DNA from: Acidithiobacillus acidisediminis
GTDB taxonomy: Bacteria > Pseudomonadota > Gammaproteobacteria > Acidithiobacillales > Acidithiobacillaceae
Direction of reading: 5' to 3'
DNA: 64,000 bases
Assembly (NCBI RefSeq): GCF_023277115.1
Contig: NZ_JALQCS010000001.1
Location: forward strand, 2,718,873-2,782,872
Part shown: positions 26,125 through 36,855 of the stretch, one piece after another
Position numbering within the stretch: position 1 is the stretch's first letter
Layout of the letters: every line of letters starts with the position of its first letter
Notes under the pieces: generated by a model
Seen by the model: only the letters and a program-made list of their open reading frames with translations
Told to the model about the DNA's origin: nothing
The model's database searches: none
Program-made: the position numbers and the translations under genes

Positions 26125-26153
26125 TTGGGCTTTATCATGGCTCATGCTAGACT
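26125..26153 (+). promoter_or_regulatory. Sigma70-type promoter of mreB
   Basis: TTGGGC, a 17-base spacer and TAGACT precede the mreB start by about 90 bases, just after the sox terminator. Spacing is ideal and both hexamers keep most consensus bases. Confidence 0.55.
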
Positions 26154-26241
26154 GGCCCGATATTTTTGGGCCCCCGAAACCCATTCGCCGGGCAAAGCAC
26201 AAAGACAGCTTCTGGACACCTTCATGCAGGATCTCAACTAA

Positions 26242-27285
<1,044 letters not shown>

Positions 27286-27300
27286 GCGCGCGCGTATCTC

Positions 27301-28134
27301 ATGTCTGGCCTATCGCTCACGCGCCCGTTCCCATCGCTGCTGCGTCTCCTCTTTCTCGCCGCACTCAGTGTGGGAATCAGCCTGTATAGCGTGGGGCATT
27401 CCAGCCTGCGTCAGCTCGGCTTGGATTTTGCCGCGCCTATACTCTGGGTTAACGGCCAAGTTGGCGATGCCTGGGCGGCAGGCGCTCAGTATTTACAAGG
27501 GCAGGCAACACTACGCCAAGAAAATGCCCGACTGCGGCAACAGCTGCACAGCCTGGAGATCGAAAATCTCTCCCTGCCGATACTGCGTACCGAAAATCGC
27601 CAGCTGCTCGCCTTGCTCGATAGTTTTCCCACCGCGCCAGGGCGCGTAGCGGTGGCACAGATCGAGGCCCAGAGTCTCAGCACTGGCAACCAGCAAATCA
27701 CAGTCAATTTAGGCTCTGCCCAGGGGGTGTATGTCGGACAGCCTGCCCTCGCACCCGGTGGCGTGATTGGGCAAGTGGTCGTTGTCAGCCGGGATAACGC
27801 CCGCATCAGCCTGTTATCGGATCTATCGAGCTCTATCCCGGCGCAAGCGCTGGATGGTAACAAACCGTTGCTCGTCGATGGGCACGGAGACTTGCATGCC
27901 CTGTCGATACCTTTCCAGCCGCGTGATACCAAGCTTGCTCCGGGCACCGAGCTGATTACCTCTGGACTCGGCGGACGTTTTCCTCCTGGACTTCCCCTCG
28001 GCATCGTGGAGGCGGTCCGGCACACCAGCAGTAGTCCCTTTGCGCACATCATCGTGCGGCCGAACGCCAATCTGGCGGCACTCAACACGGTTTTACTCCT
28101 CTGGCCACAGACGCGCCAAACTTCGCATCCATGA
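27301..28134 (+). CDS. mreC: Cell-shape protein MreC
   Basis: 277 residues: one N-terminal membrane segment, a periplasmic coiled coil rich in Gln/Arg/Glu near residues 70-100, then the beta-sandwich domain with GVIGQVVVV near residue 153 and LITSGLGGRFPPGLP near residue 216. It bridges MreB and the peptidoglycan synthases. Its stop overlaps the mreD start by four bases. Confidence 0.95.
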   Translation: MSGLSLTRPFPSLLRLLFLAALSVGISLYSVGHSSLRQLGLDFAAPILWVNGQVGDAWAAGAQYLQGQATLRQENARLRQQLHSLEIENLSLPILRTENRQLLALLDSFPTAPGRVAVAQIEAQSLSTGNQQITVNLGSAQGVYVGQPALAPGGVIGQVVVVSRDNARISLLSDLSSSIPAQALDGNKPLLVDGHGDLHALSIPFQPRDTKLAPGTELITSGLGGRFPPGLPLGIVEAVRHTSSSPFAHIIVRPNANLAALNTVLLLWPQTRQTSHP

Positions 28135-28610
28135 AGGTTGGCGTGCTGGTCCTGGCCTTTATCCTGGCTTTCTTTGCAGAATCCCTCCCGCTGGGCCCCT
28201 TGTACGCGCAATTGCACCCCGATTTCGTCGCGTTGCTCATTCTCTATTGGGCGCTGAGTAGTAGCCAGGTGCTGAGTTACTTCGGCATCTGGCTTATTGG
28301 TCTGGTACAGGATTTGGTCCTTGGGGACTTGCCGGGATCGCAGGCCATTTCCCTGGTCCTCATGCTGGCCCTGCTCTATGGCTGGATCAGCCGCGTACGC
28401 CATCTGCCGTCCTGGGAGCAATTGTTTTTCGTCTTTTTTTTGCTCCTGGCCCAGTGTCTCAGTGCTTGGCTGTGGCATGCCTGGGTCGGGCCGATCCGTT
28501 GGCATAGTTCGCTTCTACTGGGTCCCGCCCTAGGCGCCGCGCTCTGGCCTTTGCTAACCTATCTGCTCGATCAGCTGCAAAAACACTGGCCGCGCCGGAA
28601 GACTCCATAG
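28131..28610 (+). CDS. mreD: Cell-shape membrane protein MreD
   Basis: 159 residues, almost entirely hydrophobic, with about five membrane segments and the family segment LIGLVQDLVLGD near residue 54. It is part of the elongasome membrane complex. It is translationally coupled to mreC and abuts rodA with no spacer. Confidence 0.9.
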   Translation: MKVGVLVLAFILAFFAESLPLGPLYAQLHPDFVALLILYWALSSSQVLSYFGIWLIGLVQDLVLGDLPGSQAISLVLMLALLYGWISRVRHLPSWEQLFFVFFLLLAQCLSAWLWHAWVGPIRWHSSLLLGPALGAALWPLLTYLLDQLQKHWPRRKTP

Positions 28611-29714
28611 ATGAACGCAAGCAACTGGCCACAGCGCCTGCACCAGATCATCAGCCATCTCGATCCTGCGCTGATGACCGGCATCTTCCTGCTCATGGGC
28701 ATCAGTCTTGCCGTGCTGTACAGTGCCAGCCAACAAAATATGCATGTGGTCTGGGCGCAGCTCCTGCGCTTCGTCATTGGCATCGGCGTCATGGTTGCCA
28801 TTGCCAACACGCCACCGGAACGCCTGCGCGCCTGGGCTCCGCCCCTGTACTTTATCGGTATTGTCTTGTTACTCCTCACCCTGGTTGTGGGAGAAACCAG
28901 CATGGGTGCGAAACGCTGGCTCGGTTTTGGTCCCCTCAGCTTTCAACCGTCGGAGCTGGTCAAGCTTGCCCTCCCCCTGATGCTGGCCTTCTATTATTCT
29001 CAGTTAGAAGATGTGCGCCTATGGCGTCCGACCATGATCGGCTTTGTCCTCATTGGCGTGCCTTTTCTCCTCATCGCCAAGGAACCGGATCTCGGTACAG
29101 CGGTGCAAATCGGTGCGGCTGGACTCTTTGCGATGTGGCTCGCTGGGGTGCGCAGGCGCTGGTTCATTGCCCTGATTTTGCTCGCAGCAATCAGCGGTCC
29201 GGTGCTGTGGCATTTTTTGCACGGCTACCAAAAGGAACGCATCTTGACCTTTCTGGACCCCCAGCGCGATCCACTGGGGGCCGGCTACCACATCATTCAG
29301 AGCATGATTGCCATCGGTTCCGGGGGCATTTTTGGCAAGGGGTGGTTTCATGGGACGCAGGTCAACCTCGACTTCCTGCCCGAAGCACAAACCGATTTCG
29401 TCTTTGCCGGCTTTGCCGAGGAATTCGGCTTGCTGGGTGTCCTCCTGCTCATGGCGGTCTACCTGCTCATCGTGCTACGTGGCCTGGTCATTGCCTTTGA
29501 AAGCCGCTCTCGCTTTGGCAAATTACTCGCTGGCACCCTAAGCCTGACCTTTTTCTTGTATGTATTCATTAATATGGGGATGACCACCGGGATTTTGCCG
29601 GTAGTTGGCGTGCCCCTGCCCCTGATCAGCTACGGCGGCACGGCCATGCTGACCTTTCTCATCGGTTTGGGTATTCTCATGTCCGTGCACTCCCATCCGC
29701 GACTGCACGACTAA
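28611..29714 (+). CDS. rodA: Peptidoglycan glycosyltransferase RodA (MrdB)
   Basis: 367 residues of the SEDS family with about ten membrane segments; signature near the C-terminus VGVPLPLISYGGTAM and the loop FLPEAQTDFVFA near residue 254. It polymerises glycan strands together with the transpeptidase PBP2. The usual mrdA (PBP2) gene between mreD and rodA is absent; rodA starts directly after the mreD stop codon. Confidence 0.95.
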   Translation: MNASNWPQRLHQIISHLDPALMTGIFLLMGISLAVLYSASQQNMHVVWAQLLRFVIGIGVMVAIANTPPERLRAWAPPLYFIGIVLLLLTLVVGETSMGAKRWLGFGPLSFQPSELVKLALPLMLAFYYSQLEDVRLWRPTMIGFVLIGVPFLLIAKEPDLGTAVQIGAAGLFAMWLAGVRRRWFIALILLAAISGPVLWHFLHGYQKERILTFLDPQRDPLGAGYHIIQSMIAIGSGGIFGKGWFHGTQVNLDFLPEAQTDFVFAGFAEEFGLLGVLLLMAVYLLIVLRGLVIAFESRSRFGKLLAGTLSLTFFLYVFINMGMTTGILPVVGVPLPLISYGGTAMLTFLIGLGILMSVHSHPRLHD

Positions 29715-29744
29715 TTTTCCGCCCCCTCTCCCTAGCAGGAATCC

Positions 29745-30911
29745 ATGCTCCGTATGCGTACTTTCACTGTCTCTCTTCTTCTTGCCCCCGTACTCTGGTT
29801 CGCCGCTGTATCGGCGCACGCGGTCACCCCAACGCCACAATTGCCTATTCCTCCCGCACCCAGCTTGCCCAATGTGGCAAGCTACGTCGTGCTCGATTAC
29901 CAAACGGGGCAGGTAGTTGCTTCCAAGGACCCCGATCTGCGCCGCGCTCCCGCCAGCCTGACCAAGCTCATGACGGCCTATTTGACCTATCAAGCAATCG
30001 CCGGTGGCAGCCTACGCTTGGATGAATCCGTCCCGGTCACACAGACGGCCTGGAAGACCGGCGGCTCGCGGATGTTTTTGCAACCGCAGCTACCGGTCAC
30101 GGTAGACCAATTGCTCCACGGACTGCTGATCGACTCCGGTAATGACGCGGCAGTCGCTCTCGCAGAGAACGTGGGAGGAAGCCAGAGCGCATTTGTTACC
30201 CTGATGAATGACGCGGCAGCCCGCCTGCAGCTGCACTCCACCCACTACAGCAATGTCGATGGTCTACCCGACGACAATCTGTACACTACCGCTGCGGATG
30301 TGTCTCGTCTTTCTCGCGACCTGATCCAACAGTATCCGCAGGTACTGCAAATCACCAAGCTGCAGTCCTATACCTACAATAAGATCACACAACGAAGCTG
30401 GAATCCGGTGCTATTCCGTGACCCTAGTGTCGACGGCCTGAAGACCGGGCTCACCGATGCGTCGGGGCACTGTATCGACGCCACTGCTCTGCGTAACGGC
30501 CGCCGCCTGATCGCCGTCGAAATGGGGGCACCGAGTTGGTCATCAGGCACCGATGCCATCGAGGCGCTCCTGAATTATGGCTACCGCTTCTATCAGAATC
30601 GAGAGCTCTATCCGGCAGGCAAACAAGTGGGCATGGCTTCCCACACAGATTGGTCACCCATGCAGGTGCCTGTCAAAGTAGCGCAAGCTGTCGTCGTGAC
30701 CATTCCGCGCAATCGCGAGGGCGATATTCAGACGCGCGTGCTTTGGGACCCCAAGGTGCAGCCACCCTTTGCCCAGGGCGCCGTGCTCGGTCAATTGGAA
30801 CTGAGCATAGACGGTAAAGTTCTGCGCAATGTACCGGTCATTGCCACAGAGAGGGTGCGCAAGGCGTCCTGGCTGGATCGGCTCTGGCACCGCGTGCGCG
30901 CCGCTATCTAG
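29745..30911 (+). CDS. dacA: D-alanyl-D-alanine carboxypeptidase (PBP5/6 family)
   Basis: 388 residues with a signal peptide (to about residue 28). Penicillin-binding motifs: active-site SLTK (in APASLTKLM near residue 67), SGN (IDSGNDAAV near residue 128) and KTG (DGLKTGLTD near residue 232). The C-terminus ends in a basic, aromatic helix (LDRLWHRVRAA) typical of the amphipathic membrane anchor. It trims pentapeptide stems in the periplasm. A short inverted repeat (30962-30980) follows the stop, without a T-run. Confidence 0.95.
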   Translation: MLRMRTFTVSLLLAPVLWFAAVSAHAVTPTPQLPIPPAPSLPNVASYVVLDYQTGQVVASKDPDLRRAPASLTKLMTAYLTYQAIAGGSLRLDESVPVTQTAWKTGGSRMFLQPQLPVTVDQLLHGLLIDSGNDAAVALAENVGGSQSAFVTLMNDAAARLQLHSTHYSNVDGLPDDNLYTTAADVSRLSRDLIQQYPQVLQITKLQSYTYNKITQRSWNPVLFRDPSVDGLKTGLTDASGHCIDATALRNGRRLIAVEMGAPSWSSGTDAIEALLNYGYRFYQNRELYPAGKQVGMASHTDWSPMQVPVKVAQAVVVTIPRNREGDIQTRVLWDPKVQPPFAQGAVLGQLELSIDGKVLRNVPVIATERVRKASWLDRLWHRVRAAI

Positions 30912-30997
30912 GGTGGGGACTTCACCTGATGCGACGGAAGCACTACCATGGGGATATAGATGCCTCGGGCATGACGAGGCGCGACGAGGAGTAGCCC

Positions 30998-31264
30998 ATG
31001 GACTCGCCGAGGGAAGCGCCGGAAGATTTTCCCCATCTCCACCACGTCAAGGCGATCGGGAAGCATGACGATCTGCTGCAAGCCGTACGTCTGGCCGTAG
31101 TGCCACACGCTCCGGATCTACCCACCGATGCGTTCCAAATCCGCAGCAGCGGTGGCGGGAAATACACTGCCGTCACCTGCTCGGTGATGGTCGAGAGTGC
31201 CGAGCATCTGCAAGCGATCTACGCGGCGGTACAGGAAATCGATGGGGTGATGCTGTGCCTGTGA
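30998..31264 (+). CDS. ybeD: YbeD/DUF493-family protein
   Basis: 88 residues with a GAGGAG site. Matches the YbeD fold: FPHLHHVKAIGKHDD near residue 11, RSSGGGKYTAVTCSV near residue 49 and a closing DGVMLCL. The family is regularly encoded next to lipB, as here, but its molecular role is not settled. Its stop overlaps the lipB start region, so the two genes are coupled. Confidence 0.92.
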   Translation: MDSPREAPEDFPHLHHVKAIGKHDDLLQAVRLAVVPHAPDLPTDAFQIRSSGGGKYTAVTCSVMVESAEHLQAIYAAVQEIDGVMLCL

Positions 31265-31905
31265 ATGCAGGGGAACCAATTTCCGTCCGCTGCTGGCCAG
31301 GCCTTCTGCCCTATTTTACCGTGCTCGATGCCATGCGCGCCTTCACCCGTCAGCGCGAGGAAACGACCCCGGATCAAATCTGGCTCCTGCAGCACCCTCC
31401 GGTCTTTACCCTGGGGCGCAATGCCGACCCTGCGGATGTTCTCGATCCCGGTCCCATACCCGTCATCCGCAGTGATCGCGGCGGTAAGGTGACCTATCAC
31501 GGTCCCGGACAGTGGGTCGCCTATCTCCTCATTGATCTCGCACGCAGGGGTGGGAACGTGCGGCAGCTGACCCAAGCGATGGAAAATGCCATCATTCAGC
31601 TCCTCGCCAAACAGGGCGTGGAGGGTGTGGCGCGTCGCGATGCCCCCGGCGTTTATGTGCAGGGGGCGAAGATTGCCTCCCTCGGGCTGCGCATACAAAA
31701 AGGACGGAGTTATCATGGCCTGAGCCTGAACACCGACATGGATCTCCGTCCTTTCCAGCGGATTCATCCCTGCGGTACTCCAGGCTTGGAAGTGACCCAG
31801 ATCAGCGCACTCTGTCCCAATCTAGATATGCAGAGTGTGGCGCATGAGCTGCTCGATAGCCTGTCTGCGAGCCTGGAACGACCCCTGCACAAGGGGGGAG
31901 AGTAA
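31255..31905 (+). CDS. lipB: Octanoyl-[ACP]:protein octanoyltransferase LipB
   Basis: 216 residues from the GTG at 31255; the GTG at 31261, which overlaps the ybeD stop, is an alternative. Family motifs: [12 protein letters not shown] near residue 76, RRDAPGVYV followed by [11 protein letters not shown] with the catalytic lysine, and HPCGTPG with the catalytic cysteine near residue 169. It transfers octanoate from acyl carrier protein to apo-lipoyl domains of central-metabolism enzymes. lipA follows after one base. Confidence 0.96.
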   Translation: MPVNAGEPISVRCWPGLLPYFTVLDAMRAFTRQREETTPDQIWLLQHPPVFTLGRNADPADVLDPGPIPVIRSDRGGKVTYHGPGQWVAYLLIDLARRGGNVRQLTQAMENAIIQLLAKQGVEGVARRDAPGVYVQGAKIASLGLRIQKGRSYHGLSLNTDMDLRPFQRIHPCGTPGLEVTQISALCPNLDMQSVAHELLDSLSASLERPLHKGGE

Positions 31906-31906
31906 T

Positions 31907-32860
31907 ATGGCAAATTCCACTGCCCAGCGCGGCGAGGAAAAGGTCCGCCGCAATCCCGTCCAGATCCCCGTCGTTGCCGAAGCCGCTGGCGCTATCCGTC
32001 GGCCTAAACCGGCTTGGCTGCGGGTTCGCTCCCCATTAAATCCCCGGGTCGATGAACTCAAGGGTATCCTGCGCGCGGCAAATCTGCACACCGTCTGCGA
32101 GGAGGCTTCCTGCCCCAACCTCGGGGAGTGCTTCGGCGGGGGGACCGCCACCTTCATGATCCTTGGGGATCTGTGTACCCGGCGCTGTCCTTTTTGCGAC
32201 GTGGCGCATGGTCGCCCACAGGCACCTGATCCCGCGGAACCCGAGCATCTGGCGCAAACCGTGGCGCAGATGGGACTGCGTTTTGTGGTGGTCACCTCCG
32301 TTGACCGAGATGATCTGCGTGATGGCGGCGCGGGACATTTTGCCGCGGTGATTGGCTCTTTGCGGCAACATTGTCCAGAGTTGCAAGTAGAAATTCTCGT
32401 GCCCGATTTTCGCGGGCGGCTGGAGAAGGCACTGGATGCCCTTGCTGAGTCGCCTCCGGACGTGCTCAACCACAACCTGGAAACCGTGCCTCGCCTCTAT
32501 GCCCAGGCGCGCCCAGGCGCCGATTATCAGCATTCCCTGGAGCTCCTGCGACGCTATCGCGAACGGCATCCGGAGATCCCGACCAAGTCGGGACTCATGC
32601 TGGGGCTAGGCGAGGAAATCGAAGAAATCGTCGAAGTCATGCGCGATTTGCGCAATGTGGGATGTTCCTTGCTTACCCTTGGGCAATATCTGGCGCCCTC
32701 GCGCCACCACCATCCCGTGCAGCGCTACGTCAGCCCCGAAGAGTTCTCGCGTTTACAGCAGATAGGGCTGGACATGGGCTTCCGCCATGTGGCTTCAGGC
32801 CCTCTGGTACGTTCTTCCTACCATGCTGAGCACAGTTTTCGGGAGTGGTCGGTCGACTGA
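31907..32860 (+). CDS. lipA: Lipoyl synthase LipA
   Basis: 317 residues from the ATG at 31907. The auxiliary cluster motif [12 protein letters not shown] near residue 66 and the radical SAM motif CTRRCPFC near residue 92 are both complete, and the C-terminal RSSYHAE supplies the serine ligand. It inserts two sulfurs into protein-bound octanoate. This classic LipB-LipA route is separate from the sLpl/LipS genes at the left end of the window. Confidence 0.97.
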   Translation: MANSTAQRGEEKVRRNPVQIPVVAEAAGAIRRPKPAWLRVRSPLNPRVDELKGILRAANLHTVCEEASCPNLGECFGGGTATFMILGDLCTRRCPFCDVAHGRPQAPDPAEPEHLAQTVAQMGLRFVVVTSVDRDDLRDGGAGHFAAVIGSLRQHCPELQVEILVPDFRGRLEKALDALAESPPDVLNHNLETVPRLYAQARPGADYQHSLELLRRYRERHPEIPTKSGLMLGLGEEIEEIVEVMRDLRNVGCSLLTLGQYLAPSRHHHPVQRYVSPEEFSRLQQIGLDMGFRHVASGPLVRSSYHAEHSFREWSVD

Positions 32861-32869
32861 GCAGCAGAC

Positions 32870-33685
32870 GTGCCGCCCATTGACCTCCTCACCCTGGGCT
32901 CTGCCTTGGTACAGCCGCCGGGACTCTTTCTCGCCCTCGCAGGCATTGGCGCGCTGCTCAGTGCCCTCCTCAGCTGGCACTGGCTCGGCAGGAGCTTGAT
33001 CATCCTAGCCTTGCTTGGCCTCTATTTCAGTGCCACACCGATTGGCGCCCGCCTCCTGCTGCAGCCACTGGAAGATCAATATCCGCCGCTGCTACAACCG
33101 ATGCTGGGCGGCGACGCACCGCAAGCCATTGTCGTGCTGGGAGGGGGCGAGATCGTCGACCCTGGCCGGGCGATCCCGGAAATGGCAAATGCGCGTACTC
33201 TGATGCGCCTGCAGGCCGCCGCCGCACTCGCGCAGCAGGTGAATCTGCCCGTAGTACCCAGCGGTGGAGCGCCCCGCTTTGCGGCACCCAGCGAGGCCGC
33301 AACCATGGCCACACTGCTACGACAGAGCTTTCACATCAAAAACACCATCTGGCTCGAAGGAAAATCTTACAATACCGCTGCCAATGCGCGCGACAGTGCC
33401 GCCCTACTTCGCCAACATGGCATTCATCGTATCTATTTGGTGACGTCGGCGGTGCACATGCCCCGCGCCATGGCCTGGTTTCGCCATTACGGGCTGCAAC
33501 CGGTCGCTGTGCCCTGCGATTACCGCATGGGCGCCGCCGGACCTCTGTCTTGGCAATCATGGTTGCCGCGCGCCATCTATGAGGAAATCAGTAGCGAGGC
33601 CATGCATGAGTATGCAGGCCTGCTCTGGTATCAATGGCGAACAAGCGGGTTCAACTCGCTTTTTGCCCGGGCAAATAGACCTTGA
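32870..33685 (+). CDS. YdcF/ElyC-like DUF218 membrane protein
   Basis: 271 residues from a GTG at 32870. Two N-terminal membrane segments (about 5-55) precede a DUF218 domain: AIVVLGGG near residue 86, the PSGG segment near residue 127, a KSYNTAANA loop near residue 166 and TSAVHMPRAMAWF near residue 192. Relatives such as ElyC influence envelope and peptidoglycan precursor metabolism; the reaction is unproven. Its 3' end overlaps the convergent L,D-transpeptidase gene by 35 bases. Confidence 0.85.
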   Translation: MPPIDLLTLGSALVQPPGLFLALAGIGALLSALLSWHWLGRSLIILALLGLYFSATPIGARLLLQPLEDQYPPLLQPMLGGDAPQAIVVLGGGEIVDPGRAIPEMANARTLMRLQAAAALAQQVNLPVVPSGGAPRFAAPSEAATMATLLRQSFHIKNTIWLEGKSYNTAANARDSAALLRQHGIHRIYLVTSAVHMPRAMAWFRHYGLQPVAVPCDYRMGAAGPLSWQSWLPRAIYEEISSEAMHEYAGLLWYQWRTSGFNSLFARANRP

Positions 33686-34745
33686 CGTTGATCTGATCCT
33701 TGTTGGCCTGACTTGCCAAGGGAAGCGGCGGTGGCACTGCGGCGCCATTGGCAGAGGGCCCATAAGGCGCGTAGGCATAGGGCTTTGCCGGCAAGGCCTG
33801 CGCCAACGTTGCGTAGCTTGGCGTATCCTGACCGATGGGCAAGGCCACGGTGTTATGCTCGGCAACCATCCGGCGTACCCGAGCCCAATCGATCGCCTCA
33901 TGTAGATGATGTGCAGCCATGAACGTCTTGATCGTGACCACGGCACGTTGCAAGTCGGTTGGTCCATCCTTGTGATAGGCGTGCAGCGGCTTATAGCACT
34001 GCAAATAGATCTGTCCATTGCGCATACCCACCATGTTGGGCTCATCGATGATGCGCACGCGGGTGCCTACCGGGACCATGGGGAACAGTTGCGCGACATT
34101 CTCCGGGTACATCTGAAAACAGCCCTGACTGGAGCGCATTCCGATACCCCAAGGGTGGTAGGTACCATGGATGAAAATTCCCGACAGGCCCGTTTCCATG
34201 GCCAACTCACCCATGGGATTCTCGGCTCCTGGGGGCCAATACCACGGAATGTCCGTATGAAATTTCTTCTCGAACCATGCATGGATGTTCTTGGGGACAT
34301 TCCATGCCGGCATTTTGAACTTCTGGATGATGCTGGTGGTGGTCAGACTCTCCTTCCAGCCCGGCAGGAACACCCCAACCGGATAGGTGAACACCACCCC
34401 GCGACCACCGGGAAAATAATAGAGACGCCGCGCCGGAATGTTGACGATGATGCCCGTCCACGGCTGCGGCGGCAAGACGTATTCATTGGGAATGACCACC
34501 TTGCTGGCTTGTCCCGGCAGCCAGGGATTCACGCCGGGATTGGCGCCGACCTCCTGGTTGTAGCCAATATCGTAGAAGCGTCCGATATCGAGCAGGGTAT
34601 CGTCGCGGTGACTGGTGACTGCCTGTAGATCGCCCACCATGTTACCGTGCTGCGGGAGCGGAAAGACCGTCGCCTGGGCCACAGCAAGAGGCGCCAGCGC
34701 GGCAAGGCCGGCAAAGAAAAGTTTTCGTAGCGTGATATGCGGCAT
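33651..34745 (-). CDS. L,D-transpeptidase (YkuD/ErfK family)
   Basis: 364 residues with a signal peptide (to about residue 25). The catalytic motif is HGTYHPWGIGMRSSQGCF near residues 194-211, in which His and Cys form the active site. A LysM-like segment (TLLDIGRFYDIGYNQ) lies near residue 50. The C-terminus is proline- and alanine-rich. It cross-links peptidoglycan or attaches proteins to it in the periplasm. Conserved arginine in the motif is replaced by Gln (CFQM instead of CIRM), which is unusual. Confidence 0.92.
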   Translation of the reverse strand: MPHITLRKLFFAGLAALAPLAVAQATVFPLPQHGNMVGDLQAVTSHRDDTLLDIGRFYDIGYNQEVGANPGVNPWLPGQASKVVIPNEYVLPPQPWTGIIVNIPARRLYYFPGGRGVVFTYPVGVFLPGWKESLTTTSIIQKFKMPAWNVPKNIHAWFEKKFHTDIPWYWPPGAENPMGELAMETGLSGIFIHGTYHPWGIGMRSSQGCFQMYPENVAQLFPMVPVGTRVRIIDEPNMVGMRNGQIYLQCYKPLHAYHKDGPTDLQRAVVTIKTFMAAHHLHEAIDWARVRRMVAEHNTVALPIGQDTPSYATLAQALPAKPYAYAPYGPSANGAAVPPPLPLASQANKDQINVKVYLPGQKAS

Positions 34746-34844
34746 TACAACCTCAAATTGGCGGCTGGCAGAGTCTCTGTTTTACTCTGCGCGGCCAGTT
34801 GAACCTAGTGTAACATTGCGATTTTACCGAAAAAGGAGAAAAAA

Positions 34845-35273
34845 GTGGAATCACCTTTTCTGCTCACCTTGCAGAGCCAGCTGCACGGTCAGACAGTCAG
34901 CCAGAAAGCCTTGCGCGACGCCTTTATCCCACTGGATCATTTTCTCGGCGATATCGCCAGTGATCTGCAGATCATCTACGACGGACCGGACGTGGGCCTC
35001 GACGCGCACCCCAATCTGCACCGCCTGCGCATCGCCGAGCATCATTGGACGGGCACGGAACACGCATGGGGCATTGCCGTATGCAGCTATGCCGGCAGCG
35101 GAGAGCCACGCAGCGAATGGCGCATCCACCGGGTTAGCCGGGAACGGTTGCCAGTCATTCTCCAGGCATTGCCAGAGTTTTTTCGCGGCTACGCTGCGTT
35201 GGCACAAAGAGAACGGCCCGGACGGGGGAGCACCCAGCGCCTAGAAGACGTCACGGCGCTATTCGCGCGTTGA
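34845..35273 (+). CDS. Hypothetical soluble protein
   Basis: 142 residues from a GTG at 34845, preceded by AAGGAG. Not recognised. It has no signal, membrane segment or cysteine cluster and has mixed alpha/beta character with several His and Trp residues (AEHHWTGTEHAWG near residue 65). It is divergent from the L,D-transpeptidase and lies 77 bases before the FimV-like operon. Confidence 0.65.
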   Translation: MESPFLLTLQSQLHGQTVSQKALRDAFIPLDHFLGDIASDLQIIYDGPDVGLDAHPNLHRLRIAEHHWTGTEHAWGIAVCSYAGSGEPRSEWRIHRVSRERLPVILQALPEFFRGYAALAQRERPGRGSTQRLEDVTALFAR

Positions 35274-35350
35274 CAGGTAGACAAAAGCAGCTATCTATCG
35301 TCGGGAACGCAGAGCCCTGCGGAACATGCGAGAAGATCGAGTAGCGAACC

Positions 35351-36844
35351 ATGCCCCTGCCCTTGACTAGCCTGATACTGATTGCTGCAGCCCTGGCTTT
35401 GCTGGCCATAGCTGTAATCTGGAAGGCACGGGCACGCAAACGCATCCAGCGCCAGGCGCCCTCCCCCAGCAGGCCGCAACCGACCACCGCACCGGTGCAA
35501 GCAGCGCAGCCACCAGCCGAGCAGGAAACCAGGGCCTCGCCGGCACCTTTGGCAGAAGTCGAGGAGGTCAGCATATTCGACGAGATCGAGATCTATCTCG
35601 CTTACGGCCATATCGAACAGGCAGCAACGGCCCTGCGCTGGCATCTCGATCATCACCCAGAGGATCTGGTTCAGCGTAACCGTCTCCGTCAGTTGTATAT
35701 CGAGGCCGGAGACCACAATCGCCTTGCCGAAATTTTGGAAGAAGATTTCGACCACAAGTACCTGGATACTTCCGCCATACGGGACCTGACCCTCCAGTGT
35801 CTGCGCCAGGATCCGCAAAATCTCGCCCTGCGCGTATTTGCCGAGTCTCGCTTGGACCTTGGCCTGGAGCGTATTGATCAAGAGCTGGGGCGGCACCAAC
35901 CCCTGCCGGCAGAAGATGCTGCGGCCCGACAAGAAGAAACCGAGCTGTTTGCGGTGCATCGCGATCTACAGCAAGCCATCGTGCATCCTGAGCCGCTGGA
36001 ACTTAGCGATATTCCTCTGCATGCGTTTCGTCGCGAAGCCGCTGGCCAAGAGTCAATAGCTTGCGCTGCGGAGGACGCGCTTCTGCACGGTTCTGCCACC
36101 CTATCACCGCTGAATGAAGAGGAAATCCGCGTCATCAACGCCTTGGTTGGTAGCACGCAACTCGTCCGTTTACTCGCGGAAACCGGCCAGTGGGCGATGG
36201 CCGAGGATCTCTTGCGCGGCCAGGTGATACGGTATCCCAAGCGTCTGCGACTCCATGTGCTCCTGCTCGAGCTACTCTACGAACAGCGGAGAGAAAGGGA
36301 CTTCGCCCAGGCATTGCTGCGGCTTTACATTACGCTCTGGGGTCTGGGCAAGGCCCTACGCTGGCGCCTGCTGCAACTGGGGCGACAGCTAGGAGCAGAT
36401 CCGTTGTATGACGAGCTCGAGAATAGTGAAGGAAAGGAAAACAGAGAACTCCCGAGACTGGCCGAAAAGCACCATCTATACGTGCCGACCAGCACGATCC
36501 CTATCAGCAGTCCACAGCTCGTCGAGGAGCGGCTGCGGCGTGACCAGGACATTAGCGAGGCGCATGCCGACGACCCCATTCTGCGCGACTTCAACATGCT
36601 TCTGGATTACGGACAGGTGGAAGAAGCCGTCGATCTATTAGAACAATCGGCGCTGGCTTCGCCGGGAAAATCTGTCTATTTCTTGCCCTTGCTGGAGATG
36701 TACGAACGCATGCAGGCGCGCGACCGTTTTGCACGTTTCAGCAAAAAAATCATCAACTGTGATCCGCAACCAGAAGAAGCCATCATGCGTCAGCTCTATC
36801 ATTTGTCCGAACGCCTGCAGCGTGGCATCCGTGCGACCGTCTAG
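35351..36844 (+). CDS. FimV-like TPR protein with one membrane segment
   Basis: 497 residues. An N-terminal membrane helix (about 7-25) and a short proline-rich linker are followed by acidic tetratricopeptide-type repeats, e.g. EIYLAYGHIEQAATALRW near residue 79, and a second set near residue 415 (LLDYGQVEEAVDLLEQ) close to the C-terminus. This resembles the cytoplasmic domain of FimV/HubP, which organises the cell pole and type IV pili. No LysM domain is present. It is the first gene of a five-gene operon with a small GTPase and roadblock proteins. Confidence 0.75.
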   Translation: MPLPLTSLILIAAALALLAIAVIWKARARKRIQRQAPSPSRPQPTTAPVQAAQPPAEQETRASPAPLAEVEEVSIFDEIEIYLAYGHIEQAATALRWHLDHHPEDLVQRNRLRQLYIEAGDHNRLAEILEEDFDHKYLDTSAIRDLTLQCLRQDPQNLALRVFAESRLDLGLERIDQELGRHQPLPAEDAAARQEETELFAVHRDLQQAIVHPEPLELSDIPLHAFRREAAGQESIACAAEDALLHGSATLSPLNEEEIRVINALVGSTQLVRLLAETGQWAMAEDLLRGQVIRYPKRLRLHVLLLELLYEQRRERDFAQALLRLYITLWGLGKALRWRLLQLGRQLGADPLYDELENSEGKENRELPRLAEKHHLYVPTSTIPISSPQLVEERLRRDQDISEAHADDPILRDFNMLLDYGQVEEAVDLLEQSALASPGKSVYFLPLLEMYERMQARDRFARFSKKIINCDPQPEEAIMRQLYHLSERLQRGIRATV

Positions 36845-36855
36845 GGAGAACCATC

